Assembly: GCA_002189035.1 (NCBI GenBank)
Contig: NEEC01000254.1
Span: 1 to 53,024, forward strand
Length of the DNA: 53,024 bases
Direction: 5' to 3'
DNA from: Utricularia gibba
Taxonomy: Eukaryota; Streptophyta; Magnoliopsida; Lamiales; Lentibulariaceae
The notes beneath the pieces were generated by a model that was given only the letters and a program-made list of their open reading frames with translations, did not search any database and was not told the origin of the DNA. A program made the translations under genes and the position numbers. Of this stretch, positions 39,001-50,524 are shown one piece after another. The stretch's first letter is position 1. Each line of letters opens with the position of its first letter.

Positions 39001-41364
39001 CTCTGATGCATCCTCGGACGAAGATGCTTTCAACACGGAAGCTGACCGGCACGGAAAGGGGTTCGAAACGGTATGCCGGGCGCAGCGTGACTCATCACGG
39101 TTTTCAGGATATGGCCGAAATACCGAACGGTGTGCGAGGCCACCATGAGGCTGCGGGTACACACACCCAGAGCTTGTTCAGAGATCGCCTCGAAAACCCA
39201 TACTTCACGTCATCCAATAAAACGCAGATGTTTTGCAAGCGAAAATCACAATCGCGTCGATTCTCGTGTTCCGAGTCGCATCGTCGCGAACGTGGTGGCC
39301 AATTTGTGGCACATCTGAAGGCTAATATAAGGCGATAATTCGAGCTCTGATGCATCCTCGGACGAAGATGCTTTCAACACGGAAGCTGACCGGCACGGAA
39401 AGGGGTTCGAAACGGTATGCCGGCGCAGCGTGACTCATCACGGTTTTCAGGATATCGCCGAAATACCGAACGGTGTGCGAGGCCACCATGAGGCTGCGGG
39501 TAGGGACACACCCAGAGCTTGTTCAGAGATCGCTCGAAAACCCATACTTCACGTCATCCAATAAAACGCAGATTTTTGCAAGCCGAAAATCACAATCGCG
39601 TCGATCGTGTTCCGCATCGTCGCGAACGTGGTGGCCAATTTGTGGCACATCTGAAGGCTAATATAAGGCGATAATTCGAGCTCTGATGCATCCTCGGACG
39701 AAGGCTTTCAACACGGAAGCTGACCGGCACGGAAGGGTTCGAAACGGTATGCCGGCGCAGCGTGACTCATCATTTCAGATATGATGCCGAACGGTGTGCG
39801 AGGCCACCATGAGGCTGCGGGTAGGAACACACCAGAGCTTGTTCAGAGATCGCCTCGAAAACCCATACTTCACGTCACCAATAAAACGCAGATTTTGCAA
39901 GCGAAAATCACAATCGCGTCGATTCTCGTGTTCCGAGTCGCATCGTCGCGAACGTGGTGGCCAATTTGTGGCACATCTGAAGGCTAATATAAGGCGATAA
40001 TTCGAGCTCTGATGCATCCTCGGACGAAGATGCTTTCAACACGGAAGCTGACCGGCACGGAAAGGGTTCGAAACGGTATGCCGGGCGCAGCGTGACTCAT
40101 CATTTCAAGATATCGACGAAATGCCGAACGGTGTGCGAGGCCACCATGAGGCTGCGGGTAGGAACACACCTAGAGCTTGTTCAGAGATCGCCTCGAAAAC
40201 CCATACTTCACATCACCCAATAAAACACAGATGTTTTGCAAGGCGAAAATCACAATCGCGTCGATTCTCGTGTTCCGAGTCGCATCGTCGCGAACGTGGT
40301 GGCCAATTTGTGGCACATCTGAAGGCTAATATAAGGCGATAATTCGAGCTCTGATGCATCCTCGGACGAAGAGCTTTCAACACGGAAGCTGACCGGCACG
40401 GAAAGGGGTTCGAAACGGTATGCCGGCGCAGCGTGACTCATCACGGTTTTCAGGATATCGAATACCGAACGGTGTGCGAGGCCACCATGAGGCTGCGGGT
40501 AGGGACACACCCAGAGCTTGTTCAGAGATCGCTCGAAAACCCATACTTCACGTCATCCAATAAAACGCAGATGTTTTGCAAGCGAAAATCACAATCGCGT
40601 CGATTCTCGTGTTCCGAGTCGCATCGTCGCGAACGTGGTGGCCAATTTGTGGCACATCTGAAGGCTAATATAAGGCGATAATTCGAGCTCTGATGCATCC
40701 TCGGACGAAGATGCTTTCAACACGGAAGCTGACCGGCACGGAAAGGGGTTCGAAACGGTATGCCGGGCGCAGCGTGACTCATCACGGTTTTCAGGATATA
40801 TACCGAACGGTGTGCGAGGCCACCATGAGGCTGCGGGTAGGGACACACCCAGAGCTTGTTCAGAGATCGCCTCGAAAACCCATACTTCACGTCATCCAAT
40901 AAAACGCAGATCTTTTGCAAGCGAAAATCACAATCGCGTCGATTCTCGTGTTCCGATCGTCGCGAACGTGGTGGCCAATTTGTGGCACATCTGAAGGCTA
41001 ATATAAGGCGATAATTCGAGCTCTGATGCATCCTCGGACGAAGATGCTTTCAACACGGAAGCTGACCGGCACGGAAGGGGTTCGAAACGGTATGCCGGCG
41101 CAGCGTGACTCATCACGGTTTTCAGGATATCCCGAAATACCGAACGGTGTGCGAGGCCACCATGAGGCTGCGGGTAGGACACACCAGAGCTTGTTCAGAG
41201 ATCGCCTCGAAAACCCATACTTCACGTCATCCAAAAAACGCAGATTTTTGCAAGCCGAAAATCACAATCGCGTCGATTCTCGTGTTCCGAACGCATCGTC
41301 GCGAACGTGGTGGCCAATTTGTGGCACATCTGAAGGCTAATATAAGGCGATAATTCGAGCTCTG
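33032..41364 (+). repeat. Zone of slightly shortened hybrid monomers
   Basis: Anchor starts are 33032, 33366, 33692, 34028, 34368, 34699, 35034, 35368, 35703, 36041, 36382, 36717, 37057, 37378, 37711, 38042, 38344, 38669, 39006, 39350, 39686, 40012, 40354, 40693 and 41026. Typical spacing falls to 325-345 bases. Recurrent losses are in 103-117 (for example gatatataccg near 34469), at 227 (gattttt or gattttg), at position 20 (gaagagc) and at 345 (gagcttgatg near 34021 and 38036). The 37378-38343 stretch is the most reduced, with the 38042 unit only 302 bases long. No gene is seen. Confidence 0.9.
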
Positions 41365-44300
41365 ATGCATCCTCGGACGAAATGCTTTCAACACGGAAGC
41401 TGACCGGCACGGAAAGGGTTCGAAACGGTATGCCGGGCGCAGCGTGACTCATCGATTTCAGATATATGCCGAACGGTGTGCGAGGCCACCATGAGGCTGC
41501 GGGTAGGACACACCAGAGCTTGTTCAGAGATCGCCTCGAAAACCCATACTTCACGTCACCCAATAAAACGCAGATGTTTGCAAGGCGAAAATCACAATCG
41601 CGTCGATTCTCGTGTTCCGAGTCGCATCGTCGCGAACGTGGTGGCCAATTTGTGGCACATCTGAAGGCTAAGATAAGGCGATAATTCGAGCTCTGATGCA
41701 TCCTCGGACGAAGAGCTTTCAACACGGAAGCTGACCGGCACGGAAAGGGGTTCGAAACGGTATGCCGGGCGCAGCGTGACTCATCACGTTTTCAGGATAT
41801 GGCCGAAATACCGAACGGTGTGCGAGGCCACCATGAGGCTGCGGGTAGGGACACACCCAGAGCTTGTTCAGAGATCGCCTCGAAAACCCATACTTCACGT
41901 CATCCAATAAAACGCAGATGTTTTGCAAGCGAAAATCACAATCGCGTCGATTCTCGTGTTCCGAGTCGCATCGTCGCGAACGTGGTGGCCAATTTGTGGC
42001 ACATCTGAAGGCTAATATAAGGCGATAATTCGAGCTCTGATGCATCCTCGGACGAAGGCTTTCAACACGGAAGCTGACCGGCACGGAAAGGGGTTCGAAA
42101 CGGTATGCCGGCGCAGCGTGACTCATCACGGTTTTCAGGATATCGAAATACCGAACGGTGTGCGAGGCCACCATGAGGCTGCGGTAGGGACACACCAGAG
42201 CTTGTTCAGAGATCGCTCGAAAACCCATACTTCACGTCATCCAATAAAACGCAGATCTTTTGCAAGCCGAAAATCACAATCGCGTCGATTCTCGTGTTCC
42301 GCATCGTCGCGAACGTGGTGGCCAATTTGTGGCACATCTGAAGGCTAATATAAGGCGATAATTCGAGCTCTGATGCATCCTCGGACGAAGAGCTTTCAAC
42401 ACGGAAGCTGACCGGCACGGAAGGTTCGAAACGGTATGCCGGGCGCAGCGTGACTCATCTTGATCTTCAAGATATCGACGAGATGCCGAACGGTGTGCGA
42501 GGCCACCATGAGGCTGCGGGTAGGACACACCAGAGCTTGTTCAGAGATCGCCTCGAAAACCCATACTTCACGTCACCCAATAAAACGCAGATGTTTTGCA
42601 AGGCGAAAATCACAATCGCGTCGATTCTCGTGTTCCGAGTCGCATCGTCGCGAACGTGGTGGCCAATTTGTGGCACATCTGAAGGCTAAGATAAGGCGAT
42701 AATTCGAGCTCTGATGCATCCTCGGACGAAGAGCTTTCAACACGGAAGCTGACCGGCACGGAAAGGGGTTCGAAACGGTATGCCGGCGCAGCGTGACTCA
42801 TCACTTTTCAGGATATGGCCGAAATACCGAACGGTGTGCGAGGCCACCATGAGGCTGCGGGTAGGACACACCCAGAGCTTGTTCAGAGATCGCCTCGAAA
42901 ACCCATACTTCACGTCATCCAATAAAACGCAGATGTTTTGCAAGGCGAAAATCAATCGCGTCGATTCTCGTGTTCCGAGTCGCATCGTCGCGAACGTGGT
43001 GGCCAATTTGTGGCACATCTAAAGGCTAAGATAAGCGATAATTCGAGCTTTGATGCATCCTCGGACGAAGAAGCTTTCAACACGGAAGCTGACCGGCACG
43101 GAAAGGGTTCGAAACGGGCGCAGCGTGACTCATCACGGTTTTCAGGATATCGAAATACCGAACGGTGTGCGAGGCCACCATGAGGCTGCGGGTAGGACAC
43201 ACCAGAGCTTGTTCAGAGATCGCCTCGAAAACCCATACTTCACGTCATCCAATAAAACGCAGATTTTTGCAAGCGAAAATCACAATCGCGTCGATTCTCG
43301 TGTTCCGAGTCGCATCGTCGCGAACGTGGTGGCCAATTTTGGCACATCTGAAGGCTAATATAAGGCGATAATTCGAGCTCTGATGCATCCTCGGACGAAG
43401 ATGCTTTCAACACGGAAGCTGACCGGCACGGAAAGGGGTTCGAAACGGTATGCCGGCGCAGCGTGACTCATCACGGTTTTCAGGATATACCGAACGGTGT
43501 GCGAGGCCACCATGAGGCTGCGGGTAGGGACACACCCAGAGCTTGTTCAGAGATCGCCTCGAAAACCCATACTTCACGTCATCCAATAAAACGCAGATGT
43601 TTTGCAAGGCGAAAATCACAATCGCGTCGATTCTCGTGTTCCGAGTCGCATCGTCGCGAACGTGGTGGCCAATTTGTGGCACATCTGAAGGCTAATATAA
43701 GGCGATAATTCGAGCTCTGATGCATCCTCGGACGAAGATGCTTTCAACACGGAAGCTGACCGGCACGGAAGGGGTTCGAAACGGTATGCCGGCGCAGCGT
43801 GACTCATCACGGTTTTCAGGATATCCCGAATACCGAACGGTGTGCGAGGCCACCATGAGGCTGCGGGTAGGACACACCCAGAGCTTGTTCAGAGATCGCT
43901 CGAAAACCCATACTTCACGTCATCCAATAAAACGCAGATGTTTTGCAAGCGAAAATCACAATCGCGTCGATTCTCGTGTTCCGAGTCGCATCGTCGCGAA
44001 CGTGGTGGCCAATTTGTGGCACATCTGAAGGCTAATATAAGGCGATAATTCGAGCTCTGATGCATCCTTGCTTTCAACACGGAAGCTGACCGGCACGGAA
44101 AGGGGTTCGAAACGGTATGCCGGGCGCAGCGTGACTCATCTTTCAAGATATCGAAATGCCGAACGGTGTGCGAGGCCACCATGAGGCTGCGGGTAGGAAC
44201 ACACCAGAGCTTGTTCAGAGATCGCCTCGAAAACCCATACTTCACGTCACCCAATAAAACGCAGATGTTTTGCAAGGAAAATCACAATCGCGTCGATTCT

Positions 44301-47300
44301 CGTGTTCCGAGTCGCATCGTCGCGAACGTGGTGGCCAATTTTGTGGCACATCTGAAGGCTAATATAAGGCGATAATTCGAGCTTGATGCATCCTCGGACG
44401 AAGATGCTTTCAACACGGAAGCTGACCGGCACGGAAAGGGGTTCGAAACGGTATGCCGCGCAGCGTGACTCATCACGGTTTTCAGGATATGGCCGAAATA
44501 CCGAACGGTGTGCGAGGCCACCATGAGGCTGCGGGTAGGGACACACCCAGAGCTTGTTCAGAGATCGCATCGAAAACCCATACTTCACGTCATCCAATAA
44601 AACGCAGATCTTTTGCAAGCGAAAATCACAATCGCGTCGATTCTCGTGTTCCGAGTCGCATCGTCGCGAACGTGGTGGCCAATTTGTGGCACATCTGAAG
44701 GCTAATATAAGGCGATAATTCGAGCTCTGATGCATCCTCGGACGAAGATGCTTTCAACACGGAAGCTGACCGGCACGGAAAGGGGTTCGAAACGGTATGC
44801 CGGGCGCAGCGTGACTCATCTTGATCTTCAAGATATCGACGAATGCCGAACGGTGTGCGAGGCCACCATGAGGCTGCGGGTAGGACACACCAGAGCTTGT
44901 TCAGAGATCGCCTCGAAAACCCATACTTCACGTCACCCAATAAAACACAGATGTTTTGCAAGGCGAAAATCACAATCGCGTCGATTCTCGTGTTCCGAGT
45001 CGCATCGTCGCGAACGTGGTGGCCAATTTGTGGCACATCTGAAGGCTAAGATAAGGCGATAATTCGAGCTCTGATGCATCCTCGGACGAAGAGCTTTCAA
45101 CACGGAAGCTGACCGGCACGGAAAGGGGTTCGAAACGGTATGCCGGGCGCAGCGTGACTCATCACGGTTTTCAGGATATGGCCGAAATACCGAACGGTGT
45201 GCGAGGCCACCATGAGGCTGCGGGTAGGGACACACCAGAGCTTGTTCAGAGATCGCCTCGAAAACCCATACTTCACGTCATCCAATAAAACGCAGATGTT
45301 TTGCAAGGCGAAAATCACAATCGCGTCGATTCTCGTGTTCCGAGTCGCATCGTCGCGAACGTGGTGGCCAATTTGTGGCACATCTGAAGGCTAAATAAGG
45401 CGATAATTCGAGCTCTGATGCATCCTCGGACGAAGAAGCTTTCAACACGGAAGCTGACCGGCACGGAAAGGGGTTCGAAACGGTATGCCGGGCGCAGCGT
45501 GACTCATCACGGTTTTCAGGATATGGCCGAAATACCGAACGGTGTGCGAGGCCATGAGGCTGCGGGTAGGACACACAGAGCTTGTTCAGAGATCGCTCGA
45601 AAACCCATACTTCACGTCATCCAATAAAACGCAGATTTTTGCAAGCGAAAATCACAATCGCGTCGATTCTCGTGTTCCGAGTCGCATCGTCGCGAACGTG
45701 GTGGCCAATTTGTGGCACATCTGAAGGCTAATATAAGGCGATAATTCGAGCTCTGATGCATCCTCGGACGAAGATGCTTTCAACACGGAAGCTGACCGGC
45801 ACGGAAAGGGGTTCGAAACGGTATGCCGGGCGCAGCGTGACTCATCCTTCAAGATATCGCCGAATGCCGAACGGTGTGCGAGGCCACCATGAGGCTGCGG
45901 GTAGGAACACACCAGAGCTTGTTCAGATCGCCTCGAAAACCCATACTTCACATCACCAATAAAACACATGTTTTGCAAGGCGAAAATCACAATCGCGTCG
46001 ATTCTCGTGTTCCGAGTCGCATCGTCGCGAACGTGGTGGCCAATTTGTGGCACATCTGAAGGCTAAGATAAGGCGATAATTCGAGCTTTGATGCATCCTC
46101 GGACGAAGAGCTTTCAACACGGAAGCTGACCGGCACGGAAAGGGGTTCGAAACGGTATGCCGGGCGCAGCGTGACTCATCACGGTTTTCAGGATATGGCC
46201 GAAATACCGAACGGTGTGCGAGGCCACCATGAGGCTGCGGGTAGGGACACACCCAGAGCTTGTTCAGAGATCGCCTCGAAAACCCATACTTCACGTCATC
46301 CAATAAAACGCAGATGTTTTGCAAGGCGAAAATCACAATCGCGTCGATTCTCGTGTTCCGAGTCGCATCGTCGCGAACGTGGTGGCCAATTTGTGGCACA
46401 TCTGAAGGCTAAGATAAGGCGATAATTCGAGCTCTGATGCATCCTCGGACGAAGAAGCTTTCAACACGGAAGCTGACCGGCACGGAAAGGGGTTCGAAAC
46501 GGTATGCCGGGCGCAGCGTGACTCATCACGGTTTTCAGGATATGGCCGAAATACCGAACGGTGTGCGAGGCCACCATGAGGCTGCGGGTAGGACACACCT
46601 AGAGCTTGTTCAGAGATCGCCTCGAAAACCCATACTTCACGTCATCCAATAAAACGCAGATCTTTTGCAAGCGAAAATCACAATCGCGTCGATTCTCGTG
46701 TTCCGAGTCGCATCGTCGCGAACGTGTGGCCAATTTGTGGCACATCTGAAGGCTAATATAAGGCGATAATTCGAGCTCTGATGCATCCTCGGACGAAGAT
46801 GCTTTCAACACGGAAGCTGACCGGCACGGAAAGGGGTTCGAAACGGTATGCCGGGCGCAGCGTGACTCATCTGATTTCAAGATATCCGAGATGCCGAACG
46901 GTGTGCGAGGCCACCATGAGGCTGCGGGTAGGACACACCCAGAGCTTGTTCAGAGATCGCCTCGAAACCCATACTTCACGTCATCCAATAAAACGCAGAT
47001 GTTTTGCAAGCGAAAATCACAATCGCGTCGATTCTCGTGTTCCGAGTCGCATCGTCGCGAACGTGGTGGCCAATTTGTGGCACATCTGAAGGCTAATATA
47101 AGGCGATAATTCGAGCTCTGATGCATCCTCGGACGAAGATGCTTTCAACACGGAAGCTGACCGGCACGGAAAGGGGTTCGAAACGGTATGCCGGCGCAGC
47201 GTGACTCATCACGGTTTTCAGGATATCCCGAAATACCGAACGGTGTGCGAGGCCACCATGAGGCTGCGGGTAGGGACACACCCAGAGCTTGTTCAGAGAT

Positions 47301-50300
47301 CGCTCGAAAACCCATACTTCACGTCATCCAATAAAACGCAGATTTTTGCAAGCGAAAATCACAATCGCGTCGATTCTCGTGTTCCGATCGTCGCGAACGT
47401 GGTGGCCAATTTGTGGCACATCTGAAGGCTAATATAAGGCGATAATTCGAGCTCTGATGCATCCTCGGACGAAGATGCTTTCAACACGGAAGCTGACGGA
47501 CGGGGGTTCGAAACGGTATGCCGGGCGCAGCTGACTCATCATTTCAGATATGAAATACCGAACGGTGTGCGAGGCCACCATGAGGCTGCGGGTAGGACAC
47601 ACCAGAGCTTGTTCAGAGATCGCCTCGAAAACCCATACTTCACGTCACCCAATAAAACGCAGATGTTTTGCAAGGCGAAAATCACAATCGCGTCGATTCT
47701 CGTGTTCCGAGTCGCATCGTCGCGAACGTGGTGGCCAATTTGTGGCACATCTGAAGGCTAAATAAGGCGATAATTCGAGCTTGATGCATCCTCGGACGAA
47801 GATGCTTTCAACACGGAAGCTGACCGGCACGGAAAGGGTTCGAAACGGTATGCCGGGCGCAGCGTGACTCATCACGGTTTTCAGGATATCGCCGAATACC
47901 GAACGGTGTGCGAGGCCACCATGAGGCTGCGGTAGGGACACACCCAGAGCTTGTTCAGAGATCGCCTCGAAAACCCATACTTCACGTCATCCAATAAAAC
48001 GCAGATGTTTTGCAAGGCGAAAATCACAATCGCGTCGATTCTCGTGTTCCGAGTCGCATCGTCGCGAACGTGGTGGCCAATTTGTGGCACATCTGAAGGC
48101 TAAGATAAGGCGATAATTCGAGCTCTGATGCATCCTCGGACGAAGAAGCTTTCAACACGGAAGCTGACCGGCACGGAAAGGGGTTCGAAACGGTATGCCG
48201 CGCAGCGTGACTCATCACGGTTTTCAGGATATGGCCGAAATACCGAACGGTGTGCGAGGCCACCATGAGGCTGCGGGTAGGACACACCCAGAGCTTGTTC
48301 AGAGATCGCCTCGAAAACCCATACTTCACGTCATCCAATAAAACGCAGATCTTTTGCAAGCCGAAAATCACAATCGCGTCGATTCTCGTGTTCCGAAACG
48401 CATCGTCGCGAACGTGGTGGCCAATTTGTGGCACATCTGAAGGCTAATATAAGGCGATAATTCGAGCTCTGATGCATCCTCGGACGAAGATGCTTTCAAC
48501 ACGGAAGCTGACCGGCACGGAAAGGGGTTCGAAACGGTATGCCGGGGCGCAGCGTGACTCATCTTGATTTCAGATATCGACGAGATACCGAACGGTGTGC
48601 GAGGCCACCATGAGGCTGCGGGTAGGACACACCAGAGCTTGTTCAGAGATCGCCTCGAAAACCCATACTTCACGTCACCCAATAAAACGCAGATGTTTTG
48701 CAAGGCGAAAATCACAATCGCGTCGATTCTCGTGTTCCGAGTCGCATCGTCGCGAACGTGGTGGCCAATTTGTGGCACATCTGAAGGCTAATATAAGGCG
48801 ATAATTCGAGCTCTGATGCATCCTCGGACGAAGAGCTTTCAACACGGAAGCTGACCGGCACGGAAAGGGGTTCGAAACGGTATGCCGAGCGCAGCGTGAC
48901 TCATCACGGTTTTCAGGATATGGCCGAAATACCGAACGGTGTGCGAGGCCACCATGAGGCTGCGGGTAGGGACACACCCAGAGCTTGTTCAGAGATCGCC
49001 TCGAAAACCCATACTTCACGTCATCCAATAAAACGCAGATGTTTTGCAAGGCGAAAATCACAATCGCGTCGATTCTCGTGTTCCGAGTCGCATCGTCGCG
49101 AACGTGGTGGCCAATTTGTGGCACATCTGAAGGCTAATATAAGGCGATAATTCGAGCTCTGATGCATCCTCGGACGAAGATGCTTTCAACACGGAAGCTG
49201 ACCGGCACGGAAAGGGGTTCGAAACGGTATGCCGGCGCAGCGTGACTCATCACGGTTTTCAGGATATCACGAATACCGAACGGTGTGCGAGGCCACCATG
49301 AGGCTGCGGGTAGGGACACACCCAGAGCTTGTTCAGAGATCGCTCGAAAACCCATACTTCACGTCATCCAATAAAACGCAGATGTTTTGCAAGCGAAAAT
49401 CACAATCGCGTCGATTCTCGTGTTCCGAAACGCATCGTCGCGAACGTGGTGGCCAATTTGTGGCACATCTGAAGGCTAATATAAGGCGATAATTCGAGCT
49501 CTGATGCATCCTCGGACGAAGAGCTTTCAACACGGAAGCTGACCGGCACGGAAAGGGGTTCGAAACGGTATGCCGGGCGCAGCGTGACTCATCACGGTTT
49601 TCAGATATCGCCGAAAATACCGAACGGTGTGCGAGGCCACCATGAGGCTGCGGGTAGGACACACCCAGAGCTTGTTCAGAGATCGCCTCGAAAACCCATA
49701 CTTCACGTCATCCAATAAAACGCAGATCTTTTGCAAGCGAAAATCACAATCGCGTCGATTCTCGTGTTCCGCATCGTCGCGAACGTGGTGGCCAATTTGT
49801 GGCACATCTGAAGGCTAAGATAAGGCGATAATTCGAGCTCTGATGCATCCTCGGACGAAGAAGCTTTCAACACGGAAGCTGACCGGCACGGAAGGGTTCG
49901 AAACGGTATGCCGGGCGCAGCGTGACTCATCATTTCAAGATATCGACGAATGCCGAACGGTGTGCGAGGCCACCATGAGGCTGCGGGTAGGACACACCAG
50001 AGCTTGTTCAGAGATCGCCTCGAAAACCCATACTTCACGTCATCCAATAAAACGCAGATGTTTTGCAAGGCGAAAATCACAATCGCGTCGATTCTCGTGT
50101 TCCGAGTCGCATCGTCGCGAACGTGGTGGCCAATTTGTGGCACATCTGAAGGCTAATATAAGGCGATAATTCGAGCTCTGATGCATCCTCGGACGAAGAT
50201 GCTTTCAACACGGAAGCTGACCGGCACGGAAAGGGGTTCGAAACGGTATGCCGGGCGCAGCGTGACTCATCTTGATTTCAAGATATCGACGAATGCCGAA

Positions 50301-50524
50301 CGGTGTGCGAGGCCACCATGAGGCTGCGGGTAGGGACACACCAGAGCTTGTTCAGAGATCGCCTCGAAAACCCATACTTCACGTCACCCAATAAAACGCA
50401 GATGTTTTGCAAGGCGAAAATCACAATCGCGTCGATTCTCGTGTTCCGAGTCGCATCGTCGCGAACGTGGTGGCCAATTTGTGGCACATCTGAAGGCTAA
50501 GATAAGGCGATAATTCGAGCTCTG
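41365..50524 (+). repeat. C-haplotype-rich zone
   Basis: Anchor starts are 41365, 41696, 42040, 42373, 42714, 43053, 43383, 43720, 44060, 44386, 44730, 45074, 45418, 45756, 46091, 46437, 46781, 47121, 47457, 47784, 48128, 48472, 48816, 49162, 49504, 49843 and 50181. Three linked changes define C: taagataagg at 321-330 of one unit, then gaagaagc or gaagagc at 16-23 and gatatggcc at 103-111 of the next. Units with gatatggcc start at 41696, 42714, 44386, 45074, 45418, 46091, 46437, 48128 and 48816. Borders with taagata are near 41669, 42687, 43026, 45047, 46063, 46410, 48100, 49814 and 50500. The 108G change destroys the per-unit GATATC site. Confidence 0.88.
44730..46780 (+). repeat. Two copies of a B-C-C trimer
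   Basis: Units 44730 (B), 45074 (C), 45418 (C) are followed by 45756 (B), 46091 (C), 46437 (C). The trimers are 1026 and 1025 bases. Matching positions share private states: both B units read aaaacaca instead of aaaacgca and end with taagataagg; both first C units read gaagagc, gatgtt and aaggcg; both second C units read gaagaagc and caagcg. The next unit, 46781, starts like a third trimer with a B-type segment, but 47121 is A and the order is lost. Confidence 0.75.
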
